From Burkholderia multivorans ATCC BAA-247 (GTDB lineage Bacteria; Pseudomonadota; Gammaproteobacteria; Burkholderiales; Burkholderiaceae), in the NCBI RefSeq assembly GCF_000959525.1, contig NZ_CP009832.1, forward strand, positions 2,232,001-2,296,000: a DNA stretch of 64,000 nt, in the 5' to 3' direction. The notes beneath the pieces were generated by a model. The model had not been told where the DNA came from. It did not search any database and saw nothing but the letters and a program-made list of their open reading frames with translations. Below are positions 53,050-62,175 of this stretch, in pieces (within the stretch, counting starts at the first letter, position 1; each line of letters begins with the position of its first letter). Both the position numbers and the translations under genes were made by a program.

Positions 53050-54933
53050 TCAATGATCGGGCTTCGCCCACCACGTCGATACGACCCAGCTCTCCGCCGA
53101 ATAGTACAGCGGCAGCGTCTGCGGATACGCAAGCGTGCGCTTGTAGGCGATCCGATGCGTCGTGCTGTACCACTGCGGAATCGCGTAGTAGCCGTGCATC
53201 AGCACGCGATCGAGCGCGTGCGTCGCGTCGAGCAGCTGCTCGCGCGTCTGCGCGGCCGTCAGCGCGCGCAGCAGCGTGTCGACGGCCGGCGACTTCAGGC
53301 CGATGAGGTTGTCCGAGCCCGGCGTGTCCGCGAACTGGCTGCCGAAGCGCGCGAGCTGCTCGGTGCCCGGCACCTGCACGCCCGGATAGCGGACCGTCGT
53401 CATGTCGTAGTCGAATGCGTCGAGACGCTTTTGCAGCAGCGCGAAATCGGCCGTGCGAAAGCGCACGTCGATGCCGAGCTTCGCGAGATTGCGCTGATAC
53501 GCGGTCACGACCGGCGCGAACGCGGACCCCGCATCGTCGAGGATCTCGAACGTAAACGGATCGCCGTTCGCGTTGCGCAGCGCGCCGTCGCGGTAGGTCC
53601 AGCCGGCCTCGGCCAGCAGCGCGCGTGCTTTCAGCAGGTTCGCACGCAGCGAACCGGGCGGGTTCGTGCTCGGCTGCGTCACCATCGGGCCGAACACGGC
53701 GGGATCCAGTTGCGCGCGCAGCGGTTCGAGCAGCTTCAGCTCGCCTTCGCCCGGTGTGCCGGTCGCCTGCAGGTCGGTATCGGCGAAGTAGCTATCCAGA
53801 CGCGTATAGCCGCCAAAGAACAGCTGGCGATTCAGCCATTCGAAATCGAAGGCGAGGTCGAGCGCCTTGCGCACGCGCACGTCGCGAAACAGCGGACGCC
53901 GCAGGTTCATGAAAAAGCCCTGCATGCCGGCGCCGTTATGCTGGCGGAATTCGCGCTTCACCAGTTCGCCGCTGTCGAAGCGCTTGCCGACGTCGCGCCG
54001 CACCCAGTTGCGCGCGATGTACTCGACGAGCACGTCGTACTCGCCGGCCTTGAACGCCTCGAGCCGCGCGATGCCGTCGCCGTAGAGCTTGTAGACGATC
54101 CGGTCGAAGTTGTTCGTGCCGACCCGCACCGGCAGGTCGGCGCCCCAGTACGCGGGATTGCGCCGGTACGTGATCGTGCGGCCGTTGTCGTAATGATCGA
54201 TCAGGTACGGCCCGCTGCCGATCGGCTGCTCGAACGCGAGCTGATCGAACGGGATGCGCGAGCCGTCCGCGCGCAGCCCCCATTTGTGCGAGAAGATCGG
54301 CACGCCGCCCGCGATCAGCGGCAGTTCGCGATTGGTGCTGCGGAACTCGAAGCGCACCGTCGCAGGATCGACGACGACCGCGCGTGAAATTTCGGCGAAG
54401 TACGCGGCAAACTGCGGCGCCGCCTGCTTGCTCTTCAGCGTATCGAACGAGTACTTGACGTCGTCGGCCGTCACCGGATCGCCGTTCGAAAAGCGCGCGC
54501 GCGGATTCAGGTGGAACGTGACCGAGCGGCGGTCGGGCGCGACCGCGATGTCGTCGGCGAGCAGTCCGTACGCGGACGCCGGTTCGTCGAGGCTGCCCGT
54601 GGCGAGGCTTTCGAACAGCAGGTCGATGCCGGGCGCGACGTTGCCGCGCAGCGTATACGGATTGAACTTGTCGAACGACGTGAGCCGGTTCGGGTTCGCG
54701 AGCACGAGCGTGCCGCCCTTCGGCGCATTCGGATTCACGTAGTCGAAATGCCGGAACCCTGGCGGATATTTCGGCTCGCCGTACTGCGCGATCGCGTATG
54801 CGGCATGCGCGGCCGTCGCCGCAAGCGCCGCGTGCAACGCGAACGCCGCGGCGGCGGCGCCGGCCGTGCGCAGTGCCTGTGCGGCGCGGCCGCCCACGCG
54901 CACGGCGGCGGTCCATCGCGAACCCATCGTCAT
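53050..54933 (-). CDS. yejA: Periplasmic peptide-binding protein (YejA-type)
   Basis: Extracytoplasmic solute receptor of the SBP family 5. The 627-residue protein has a long signal region (AALHAALAATAAHAAYA-like, residues about 20-45) and the core starting AIAQYGEPKYPPGFRHFDYV. Family motifs include PYTLRGNVAPGIDLLFESL and the DVKYSFDTLKSK stretch. In E. coli YejABEF takes up microcin C and peptides; in Agrobacterium a related system recycles muropeptides. The first gene of yejABEF. Start ATG 54933, with a second in-frame ATG two codons later. Confidence 0.92.
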   Translation of the reverse strand: MTMGSRWTAAVRVGGRAAQALRTAGAAAAAFALHAALAATAAHAAYAIAQYGEPKYPPGFRHFDYVNPNAPKGGTLVLANPNRLTSFDKFNPYTLRGNVAPGIDLLFESLATGSLDEPASAYGLLADDIAVAPDRRSVTFHLNPRARFSNGDPVTADDVKYSFDTLKSKQAAPQFAAYFAEISRAVVVDPATVRFEFRSTNRELPLIAGGVPIFSHKWGLRADGSRIPFDQLAFEQPIGSGPYLIDHYDNGRTITYRRNPAYWGADLPVRVGTNNFDRIVYKLYGDGIARLEAFKAGEYDVLVEYIARNWVRRDVGKRFDSGELVKREFRQHNGAGMQGFFMNLRRPLFRDVRVRKALDLAFDFEWLNRQLFFGGYTRLDSYFADTDLQATGTPGEGELKLLEPLRAQLDPAVFGPMVTQPSTNPPGSLRANLLKARALLAEAGWTYRDGALRNANGDPFTFEILDDAGSAFAPVVTAYQRNLAKLGIDVRFRTADFALLQKRLDAFDYDMTTVRYPGVQVPGTEQLARFGSQFADTPGSDNLIGLKSPAVDTLLRALTAAQTREQLLDATHALDRVLMHGYYAIPQWYSTTHRIAYKRTLAYPQTLPLYYSAESWVVSTWWAKPDH

Positions 54934-55049
54934 AGAAGCCCTGTCGTTCGATTGACGGAAGTAACGAGGGACGATTCTACCCATTCGATCGCCGATGAAG
55001 CCACCGCGGGCCGCTGCCCGGCCGTTGCGCACGCGGCGCACCCAAAAGA

Positions 55050-55072
55050 AAAACCGCCACGAGGGCGGTTTT
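55050..55072 (-). terminator. Terminator after the small exported protein gene
   Basis: AAAACCGCC (55050-55058) pairs with GGCGGTTTT (55064-55072); on the minus strand a T-rich run follows. Confidence 0.8.
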
Positions 55073-55110
55073 CCGGGATGCGACGCGACGTGCGCGACGG
55101 CGGACGGCGA

Positions 55111-55440
55111 TCATCGCCAGCCGTTGTGGCGGCCGCGATCGTGATCGCCCCAGCCGCGGCCGTGATGGCGGTACCACTCCTCGCGACGCCAGTAGCGATG
55201 GCCGTCCCAGTAACGATCGCCATGCCAGCCGATCACGATCGCCGGCGGCGGTGCATACACGGGCGCCGGCTGATAGACAACCGGCGGCGGAGGCGGCGGC
55301 GCATACACGGGCGCGGGCGCGACGTAGACCGGTGCCGGCACGCCGACGTTGATCCCGACATTGACACCCGCCATTGCTGCGCCCGACACCAGCAGGGCCG
55401 TCATACCGGTCAGCAGCGACGCAACACGCAAGGTCTTCAT
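55111..55440 (-). CDS. Small exported Pro/Tyr-rich protein of unknown function
   Basis: A 109-residue protein with a clear signal peptide (MKTLRVASLLTGMTALLVSG, cleavage after AMA). A Val/Pro/Ala/Tyr-rich segment (VYVAPAPVYAPPPPPPVVYQ) follows, then a tail rich in Trp, Arg, His and Gly. I do not recognise a function; similar small Pro/His-rich periplasmic or surface proteins are frequent in Burkholderia. AGAGGA precedes the ATG at 55440. A TATAGT -10 at 55475-55480 may drive it. Confidence 0.75.
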   Translation of the reverse strand: MKTLRVASLLTGMTALLVSGAAMAGVNVGINVGVPAPVYVAPAPVYAPPPPPPVVYQPAPVYAPPPAIVIGWHGDRYWDGHRYWRREEWYRHHGRGWGDHDRGRHNGWR

Positions 55441-55637
55441 GGGTTCCTCTTCTGGTTGTTTCATGTGTGATTCGACTATAACGGGAAGCACCGGCCACGC
55501 ATATTTCAAGTTTGTAAGAACTGATGCGCGGAATCGCAACACCGAACGCTCGCTAACGTCTTGTAACAATCGACGCAGCCGCGGCCACGCGTGGCCGCGC
55601 GCAATCATACTGCGGGCGCGCGTCCGCATGCCGGACG

Positions 55638-55664
55638 AAAAAAAGGCGGCACCTAGGTGCCGCC
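55638..55664 (-). terminator. Rho-independent terminator of the cyo operon
   Basis: The perfect palindrome GGCGGCACCTAGGTGCCGCC (55645-55664) is followed on the minus strand by seven T residues. Confidence 0.9.
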
Positions 55665-55702
55665 CTCTCGTTGCGCGGTCGAGCCGCGCGTCGCGCTGAC
55701 GC

Positions 55703-56035
55703 TCAGCGCGACATCATGTTCATGCTGACGTTGTGCATCACCCACAACGTGCCGACGATCAGGATCGCCGCGGTCAGCACCGTGTAACTGAACGCCATCA
55801 CGTTCCAGCGCTGGCCCGACGAGCCGTTCATGTGCAGGAAATACACGAGGTGCACGACGATCTGCACGAACGCGAGCACGGCAAGCGCGACGAGCGACGC
55901 ATGCGGCGACAGCACGCCGCCCATCACGAGGCCGAACGACGCGGCCGTCAGCAGCACCGACAGGATGAAGCCGGCAACATAGCTGCCGACGCTGCCGTGC
56001 CCTTCTTCGAGTTGAGACGAATGCGAATGGGCCAT
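55703..56035 (-). CDS. cyoD: Cytochrome bo ubiquinol oxidase subunit IV
   Basis: Small membrane subunit of the heme-copper quinol oxidase. The 110-residue protein has three hydrophobic segments and the CyoD-type start MAHSHSSQLEEGHGSVGSYV, including the HLVYFLHM stretch. Its ATG directly abuts the cyoC stop. No cyoE (heme O synthase) gene is visible after it; a terminator follows. Confidence 0.94.
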   Translation of the reverse strand: MAHSHSSQLEEGHGSVGSYVAGFILSVLLTAASFGLVMGGVLSPHASLVALAVLAFVQIVVHLVYFLHMNGSSGQRWNVMAFSYTVLTAAILIVGTLWVMHNVSMNMMSR

Positions 56036-56644
56036 TTAGATCACGCTCGCAAGATAGACAAAGGTAAACACGCAGATCCACACGATATCGAGGAAGTGCC
56101 AGAAAAGGCTCAGGCACGTCAGGCGCCGCAGATCGCGATCGGTCAGGTCGCCGCCGCGCGCGACGATCTGCCCGGCCAGCACGATCATCCACAGCAGGCC
56201 AGCCGTCACGTGCAGCCCGTGCGTGCCGACCAGCGTGAAGAACGCGGACAGGAACGCGCTGCGCTGCGGGCCGGCCCCTTCCGCGATCAGCTGCGAGAAC
56301 TCGCGCAGTTCCATCGCGAGAAACGCCGCGCCGAGCACGAACGTCACCGCGAGCCAGCCGAGCAGCGCGCCGCGGCGCTGCTTGTAGGCGGCGAGCATCG
56401 CGAAGCCGTACGTGATGCTCGAGAGCAGCAGCGCGGCCGTTTCGATCGCGACGCCCGGAATGTCGAACAGGTCCTTCGCGGTCGGGCCGCCCGCATACTG
56501 GTTGCCCAGCACCGCGAACGTCGCGAACAGCGCCGCGAAGATTACGCAGTCGGTCATCAGATACAGCCAGAAGCCGAACACCGAATGCGACGGCGGATGG
56601 TCGTCGTGCTCGAGCAGCGTGGCGCTCAAGGTTTTTTGCAACAT
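56036..56644 (-). CDS. cyoC: Cytochrome bo ubiquinol oxidase subunit III
   Basis: Membrane subunit III of the quinol oxidase. The 202-residue protein has about five hydrophobic segments, with VFGFWLYLMTDCVIFAALFA early and the motif TLVGTHGLHVTAGLLW in the middle. It overlaps the cyoB stop by one base (TGATG) and abuts cyoD. Confidence 0.95.
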   Translation of the reverse strand: MLQKTLSATLLEHDDHPPSHSVFGFWLYLMTDCVIFAALFATFAVLGNQYAGGPTAKDLFDIPGVAIETAALLLSSITYGFAMLAAYKQRRGALLGWLAVTFVLGAAFLAMELREFSQLIAEGAGPQRSAFLSAFFTLVGTHGLHVTAGLLWMIVLAGQIVARGGDLTDRDLRRLTCLSLFWHFLDIVWICVFTFVYLASVI

Positions 56645-58650
56645 CAGTTGGCCTCCAGTTCGACGTCGTCGACGCGGGCGATCGCGCGCTTCGACGATTG
56701 CTTGTCTTCGGTCTTGCGCACGGTCGACGCCGGGATGTAGTACCCGTCGTTGTCGCGCGAGCTATAGATCACGAGCGTCGCGACGATGCCGACGAGCCCG
56801 GCGATCGCGAGCCACCAGATGTGCCACACGAGCGCGAAACCGAGCACGAGGCTGAATACGCCGATCACGAGACCCGCGCAGGTGTTCGACGGCATGTGGA
56901 TATCGCGGATCGCGGCCGGGTTCGCGCGGGTGTCGCCGCGCGCCTTCATGTCCGCATAGGCGTCGAGCGCGCGCACCTGCGGAATCACCGCGAAGTTGTA
57001 CTCGGCCGGCGGCGACGTCGTGGCCCATTCGAGCGTGCGGCCGCCCCACGGATCGCCGGTCGTGTCGCGGTATGCCGGCAAGTTGCGGTTGCGGATGCTG
57101 ACGACGAGCTGCAGCAGCTGGCACGCGATGCCGATCGCGATCAGCACGGCGCCGAACGCGGCGACGAGCAGCCACGGATGCCATGCCGGGTTGTCGTAGT
57201 GATTCAGCCGGCGCGTCATGCCCATGAAGCCGAGCACGTAGAGCGGCACGAACGCGACGTAGAAGCCAACCTGCCAGAACCAGAACGCGGCCTTGCCGAG
57301 CGTCTCGTTCAGCTTGAAGCCGAACGCCTTCGGGAACCAGTAGTTGAAGCCCGCGAGATAGCCGAACAGCACGCCGCCGATGATCACGTTATGGAAGTGC
57401 GCGATCAGGAACAGGCTGTTGTGCAGCACGAAGTCCGCGCCCGGAATCGCCATCATCACGCCCGTCATCCCGCCGAGCGTGAACGTGACCATGAAGCCGA
57501 TCGTCCACAGCACGGGCGTCGTGAAGCGGATCCGGCCGCGGTACATCGTAAACAGCCAGTTGAACACCTTCACGCCGGTCGGAATCGCGATGATCATCGT
57601 CATGATCCCGAAGAACGCGTTCACGTTCGCGCCCGAGCCCATCGTGAAGAAGTGGTGCAGCCAGACGAGGAACGACAGCACCATGATCGCGCAGGTCGCG
57701 TACACCATCGTCTTGTAGCCGAACAGCGGCTTCTTCGAGAACGTCGCAATGACTTCCGAGAAGATGCCGAACGCAGGCAGGATCAGGATGTACACCTCCG
57801 GATGCCCCCACGCCCAGATCAGGTTCAGGTACAGCATCGCGTTGCCGCCTGCTTCGTTCGTGAAGAAGTGCATGCCGAGGTAGCGGTCGAGACCGAGCAG
57901 CGCGAGCGTGGCCGTCAGGATCGGGAACGACGCCATGATCAGCACGTTCGTGCAGAGCGCCGTCCACGTGAACACCGGCATCTTCATCAGCGTCATGCCG
58001 GGCGCGCGCATCTTGATGATCGTCACGAAGAAGTTCACGCCCGTCAGCAGCGTGCCGACGCCGGAAATCTGCAGCGCCCACAGATAGTAGTCGACCCCTA
58101 CCCCCGGACTGAACTGTAGTTCGGACAGCGGCGGATACGCGAGCCAGCCCGTCTGCGCGAATTCGCCGATCACGAGCGAGATGTTGATCAGGATCGCGCT
58201 GACGGCCGTCATCCAGAAGCTCAGCGAGTTGATGAACGGGAACGCGACGTCGCGCGCGCCGATCTGCAGCGGCACGATCAGGTTCATCAGGCCGACCATG
58301 AACACCATCGCCATGAAGAAGATCATGATCACGCCGTGCGCCGTGAAGATCTGATCGTAGTGATGCGGCGGCAGATAGCCGGGCGCGTTGTACGCGAGCG
58401 CGAGCTGCATGCGCATCATGATCGCGTCCGCGAAGCCGCGCAGCAGCATGATCAGCGCGACGATGATGTACATCACGCCGAGCTTCTTGTGGTCGACCGT
58501 CGTCAGCCATTCGGTCCACAGCCATTTCCAGCGGCCGGTGATCGTCAGTGCGGCGAGAATGCCCAGCACGACCAGCCCCATGAAGGCGCCGGCCCCCATG
58601 ATGATGGGCTGATCGAACGGGATCGCCGAGAGTGTGAGTTTGCCGAACAT
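56644..58650 (-). CDS. cyoB: Cytochrome bo ubiquinol oxidase subunit I
   Basis: Catalytic subunit containing heme b, heme o3 and CuB, which reduces oxygen and pumps protons. The 668-residue protein has about fifteen membrane segments. It shows the CuB ligand motif [15 protein letters not shown], two further His in [10 protein letters not shown], and the heme ligands in HFHNVIIGG. The Tyr cross-linked to His is present. It follows cyoA by three bases. Confidence 0.97.
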   Translation of the reverse strand: MFGKLTLSAIPFDQPIIMGAGAFMGLVVLGILAALTITGRWKWLWTEWLTTVDHKKLGVMYIIVALIMLLRGFADAIMMRMQLALAYNAPGYLPPHHYDQIFTAHGVIMIFFMAMVFMVGLMNLIVPLQIGARDVAFPFINSLSFWMTAVSAILINISLVIGEFAQTGWLAYPPLSELQFSPGVGVDYYLWALQISGVGTLLTGVNFFVTIIKMRAPGMTLMKMPVFTWTALCTNVLIMASFPILTATLALLGLDRYLGMHFFTNEAGGNAMLYLNLIWAWGHPEVYILILPAFGIFSEVIATFSKKPLFGYKTMVYATCAIMVLSFLVWLHHFFTMGSGANVNAFFGIMTMIIAIPTGVKVFNWLFTMYRGRIRFTTPVLWTIGFMVTFTLGGMTGVMMAIPGADFVLHNSLFLIAHFHNVIIGGVLFGYLAGFNYWFPKAFGFKLNETLGKAAFWFWQVGFYVAFVPLYVLGFMGMTRRLNHYDNPAWHPWLLVAAFGAVLIAIGIACQLLQLVVSIRNRNLPAYRDTTGDPWGGRTLEWATTSPPAEYNFAVIPQVRALDAYADMKARGDTRANPAAIRDIHMPSNTCAGLVIGVFSLVLGFALVWHIWWLAIAGLVGIVATLVIYSSRDNDGYYIPASTVRKTEDKQSSKRAIARVDDVELEAN

Positions 58651-58653
58651 GCG

Positions 58654-59541
58654 TTACCCCTTCGTGCCGCAGGCGGCGTCCTTCAGATCGAGGACGTGGC
58701 CGTCGTTGTATTTCGCGATGATGTTGTGGAAGAGCCGCGGATCGACGGACGAGAAGTAGCGCACCGGCGCTTTCTCGCTCGGCTGCGCGACCTGGCCGTA
58801 CACCGTCGCATCGAGCCGGTCCGGCGAGGCCTTCACCTTCTGCACCCACGCGTCGAACTGTTCGCGCGGCTCCGCGAGCGTGCGGAACTTCATGTCCGAG
58901 AAGCCGCGGCCGCTGAAGTTTGCGGACGTGCCGGCATAATTGCCCGGCTCGTCGGCGATCAGGTGCAGGCGCGTTTGCATGCCCGCCATCGCGTACACCT
59001 GGCCGCCCAGCTGCGGAATGAAGAACGAGTTCATCACCGAATCGGACGTGATGCGGAAGTTCACCGGCGTGCCGACCGGAATCGCCAGCTGGTTCACCGA
59101 CGCGATGCCGAGCTCCGGATAGATGAACAGCCATTTCCAGTCGAGCGCGACGACCTCGACGTCGATCGGCTTCACCGACGACTCGAGCGGCTTGTACGGA
59201 TCGAGCTCGTGCGTGGTCTTCCACGTGAGCACGCCGAGGAACAGGATGATCAGCGTCGGGACCGTCCAGATCACGACTTCGATCGCAGTCGAATGCGACC
59301 AGTCGGGCGCATACGTCGCGTTGCGATTCGATGCGCGATACCGCCACGCAAACCACAGCGTCAGCAGGATCACCGGCACGACGACGATCAGCATCGCCCA
59401 CGTCGACGTCGCGATCAGCGACTTTTCCGCCGCCCCCACACTTCCTTTCGGATTCAGTACATCTAAATTACATCCTGACAGGCTGAGTACCGCGCCGATC
59501 GACATCAGCGTTGCCCAGCCTCTTGAAGCTCTTCTTTTCAT
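58654..59541 (-). CDS. cyoA: Cytochrome bo ubiquinol oxidase subunit II
   Basis: Subunit II, a lipoprotein anchored by two membrane helices. The 295-residue protein has a lipobox LSGC (Cys24), hydrophobic segments at about 45-65 and 90-110, and a cupredoxin domain without the CuA ligands, as expected for a quinol oxidase (EVVALDWKWLFIYPELGIAS). I chose ATG 59541; a GTG lies one codon upstream. The 265-base gap before it may hold the operon promoter, for example a TATGAT at 59611-59616 with a weak -35 near 59634. Confidence 0.95.
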   Translation of the reverse strand: MKRRASRGWATLMSIGAVLSLSGCNLDVLNPKGSVGAAEKSLIATSTWAMLIVVVPVILLTLWFAWRYRASNRNATYAPDWSHSTAIEVVIWTVPTLIILFLGVLTWKTTHELDPYKPLESSVKPIDVEVVALDWKWLFIYPELGIASVNQLAIPVGTPVNFRITSDSVMNSFFIPQLGGQVYAMAGMQTRLHLIADEPGNYAGTSANFSGRGFSDMKFRTLAEPREQFDAWVQKVKASPDRLDATVYGQVAQPSEKAPVRYFSSVDPRLFHNIIAKYNDGHVLDLKDAACGTKG

Positions 59542-59806
59542 CACACCGCCCGAGAGTCATTGGAATCGTTGCGTCTGCCCGATGCGCATTCGATCCACGA
59601 AAGTGGCCGCATCATACGTCGCGCGAGCACGATGAAAAACCGATGGCGGCGGCAAATCATCATTGCAGAATCTGTCGTGAGTCAAAGTGTCGCGGGGTGA
59701 TGGCGCACGTGCGCAGGCCGATCCGGCGCACGTCGCGCCGGACCGAGATCGATGTGCATGCAACGGTATTCACGCGCCGCGCGTACGCGGCGCACGCGGG
59801 ACTCGT

Positions 59807-61336
59807 TCAGTCGTGAGCGGCCGCCATGTAAGCCGGCTGCGCGGGCGCCGTATCGTCGCCGGCCGGCAGTTTCGAGCGGCTCGCATCCGCGAGCAGGCGG
59901 CCGACGGTCGGATCGATCGCATCGGTGAACGGCTTCGGATCGATGCCGACCGCGAGCACGATCAGCGCGAGCGACGCGAACATCGCGATCTCGCGGCCGC
60001 TCAGATCGACGAGCTTCGCGATGCTCGCGCTCGGCGCCCTGCCCCACACGACGCGCTTGAGCATCCAGAGCGTGTACGACGCGCTGAAGATCAGCGTCAG
60101 CGCGGCGGCCGCGCCGATCCAGAAGTTCACGCGGATCGCACCCATGATCACCATGAATTCGCCGACGAAGCCCGACGTGCCCGGCAGGCCGACGTTCGCC
60201 ATCGCGAACAGCACGGCAAACATCGCGAAGCGCGGCATCGCGCTCGCGACGCCGCCGTATGCGGTCATCTCGCGCTGCTTCGTGCGATCGACGAGCACGC
60301 TCGCGCACAGCAGCATCGCGCCCGCGACGAAGCCGTACGACACGAGCTGCACGATCGCGCCTTCGACGCCGATCCGGTTAAACAGGAACAGCCCGAGCGT
60401 GACGATGCCCATGTGCGCAACCGTCGAATACGCGAGCAGCTTGCCGAAATCGGTTTGCGCGAGCGCGAGCAGGCTCGCATAGACGATCGCGAACAGCGAC
60501 AGCGCGATCACGGCCGGCGCGAAGAAATGGCTCGCGTCGGGCGTGATCGGCAGCGCGAAGCGCAGGAAACCGTAGCCGCCGAGCTTCAGCATCGCGAGCA
60601 TCAGCGCCGCGCCGGTCGGGCCGTCGGTGTAGACGTCGCGCAGCCAGGTATGGACCGGCCACATCGGCACCTTGACCGCGAATGCCGCGAAAAAGCCGAG
60701 GAACACCAGCAGCTGCGGCGCGAAACCGAGCTGCAGCGTGCGCCACGCGGCCATGTCGAACGTGTGCGATTTCGCGTACAGGTACAGCATCGCCATCAGC
60801 AGCAGCAGCGATCCGGCGAACGAGATGAAGAAGAACTTCACGGCCGCGTACACGCGATGCTCGCGGCCCCACGTGCCGATCAGCAGGTACAGCGGGATCA
60901 GCGTCGCCTCGAAGAAGATGAAGAACAGCAGCCCGTCCTGTGCGACGAAGACGCCGATCATCAGCCCCGAGAGGATCTGGAACGACGCGTAATACTGCGC
61001 GACGCGCACCGTGACGGCCTGCCACGATGCGACGACGACCACGAGCGTCGTGAAGGCGGTCAGCACGACGAGCCACAGCGACGCGCCGTCGACACCGGTG
61101 CGCCAGCCGGCACCGAACGCCGACAAGCCGTTGCGGTTTTCGACGAACTGCATCGCCGCCGAGTGCGGATCGAAACCGGCCACGATGGGCACCACCGCGG
61201 CGAGCCCCGCGATCGCACCGATCAGCGCGATGAGGCGCGTCCGCTGCAGATGTTGGTCGGACCCGGCGCGCAGCAGGCACGCACCGAACAGGATCGGAGC
61301 CCAGATCGCCAGGCTCAGAAAGGGAAAATCATGCAT
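59807..61336 (-). CDS. Orphan NuoM-like proton-translocating subunit
   Basis: A 509-residue membrane protein of the NADH-quinone oxidoreductase chain M / Mrp antiporter family, with about 14 hydrophobic segments. The key residues for proton transfer are kept: Glu in FIFFEATLIPLYLLI and Lys in FAVKVPMWPVHTWL. No other nuo gene is in the window. Complex I in Burkholderia is encoded in a complete nuo operon elsewhere (family knowledge), so this looks like a paralogue. It lies upstream of cyoA on the same strand. Start ATG 61336 was chosen by homology; the frame continues upstream. Confidence 0.88.
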   Translation of the reverse strand: MHDFPFLSLAIWAPILFGACLLRAGSDQHLQRTRLIALIGAIAGLAAVVPIVAGFDPHSAAMQFVENRNGLSAFGAGWRTGVDGASLWLVVLTAFTTLVVVVASWQAVTVRVAQYYASFQILSGLMIGVFVAQDGLLFFIFFEATLIPLYLLIGTWGREHRVYAAVKFFFISFAGSLLLLMAMLYLYAKSHTFDMAAWRTLQLGFAPQLLVFLGFFAAFAVKVPMWPVHTWLRDVYTDGPTGAALMLAMLKLGGYGFLRFALPITPDASHFFAPAVIALSLFAIVYASLLALAQTDFGKLLAYSTVAHMGIVTLGLFLFNRIGVEGAIVQLVSYGFVAGAMLLCASVLVDRTKQREMTAYGGVASAMPRFAMFAVLFAMANVGLPGTSGFVGEFMVIMGAIRVNFWIGAAAALTLIFSASYTLWMLKRVVWGRAPSASIAKLVDLSGREIAMFASLALIVLAVGIDPKPFTDAIDPTVGRLLADASRSKLPAGDDTAPAQPAYMAAAHD

Positions 61337-61921
61337 GTCAACAAGGCCTTGAGGATGGCGCGCGCCGCCGGACGACAGGCGCGACGAAAGAAACGAAACC
61401 GAAACGACAGGTAGATTTCGTGAATCGCCAGTGTTGGCAAAATGTAAAGCGACATCTCGCGGAAGCTTGATGCCGCTCAAAGCGCTATCGGGTTAACCAG
61501 CATAAAACGGCTGATTATTTTTTGCAGCGCAGCAGTGGGTGTTCTGCGGCCGTCTCGGCAACCTGCTGATTTTTATGTGTAATTTTTTGTATTTCTGCGA
61601 CGTACAGATCAATGGAACCGGTGCGATGCCGCATTTTTGTCCATCGGGTGGGGTGTAGGCGACGCGGGAAGCGGGATGCGGCGCGGCGATTGCACGGCGT
61701 CATGCGGTGCCCGGATGCTTACATCAAAACTTGCAAATCAATTTCAATCAACCAGGCATCGTGCGTCGGACACTGCTCGGCACGATGACGCGCGCACACG
61801 GACGTTGAATCGGGCATCGGACATCATTCGCGATGCAAGGCCGGGCGCGCGGCATCGGAATCGAGTCCATGCGATCACCCGATCGTTGCGGACACCGAAC
61901 CGATTGCGCGGCCGGAAAAAG
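61337..61921. other. Intergenic stretch with no convincing gene
   Basis: Between the NuoM-like gene and the tRNA-Ser terminator. It includes an AT-rich patch (about 61500-61600) with T runs. A short open frame on the minus strand (61515-61634, 39 residues from an internal ATG) is too weak to call. The NuoM promoter probably lies here but I could not fix it. Confidence 0.5.
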
Positions 61922-61955
61922 AAAAGCCCCGCAAGTCCGAAAACTTGCGGGGCTT
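61922..61955 (-). terminator. Terminator of tRNA-Ser
   Basis: A 12-base-pair stem AAGCCCCGCAAG (61924-61935) pairs with CTTGCGGGGCTT (61944-61955), followed on the minus strand by TTTTCTTTTT. Confidence 0.9.
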
Positions 61956-61968
61956 GTTCCGCCATTGC

Positions 61969-62062
61969 TGGCGGAGACGGAGGGATTCGAACCCTCGATC
62001 CAGGTTTTGGCCCAGATGCTCCCTTAGCAGGGGAGTGCCTTCGACCTCTCGGCCACGTCTCC
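61969..62062 (-). tRNA. tRNA-Ser(GCT)
   Basis: Class II tRNA of 94 bases with acceptor GGAGACG/CGTCTCC, anticodon GCT in CTGCTAA, a long variable arm and encoded CCA. It has its own promoter and terminator and follows lysC. Confidence 0.97.
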
Positions 62063-62105
62063 CAAACTTTCGCTCGCACCAGGGAGGCAGTGCGACGAGA
62101 ACGAG

Positions 62106-62134
62106 ATAATATAGGGTTTCGAACCGCACGTCAA
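62106..62134 (-). promoter_or_regulatory. Sigma-70 promoter of tRNA-Ser
   Basis: TTGACG (62129-62134), a 17-base spacer and TATTAT (62106-62111) on the minus strand, about 40 bases before the mature tRNA 5' end. Confidence 0.8.
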
Positions 62135-62175
62135 TTTCCGTGATGCATTTTCTTCAACGCATCACGAAAATTTCA

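Noticed and set aside
55578-55597. An 18-base GC-rich palindrome upstream of the small exported protein gene
   Set aside because: No T run and no repeated copies; probably a chance palindrome in GC-rich DNA.
61515-61634. A 39-residue minus-strand frame (MRHRTGSIDLYVAEIQ...) near the tRNA-Ser
   Set aside because: Less GC-driven than other short frames, but no ribosome binding site, context or homology to support it.
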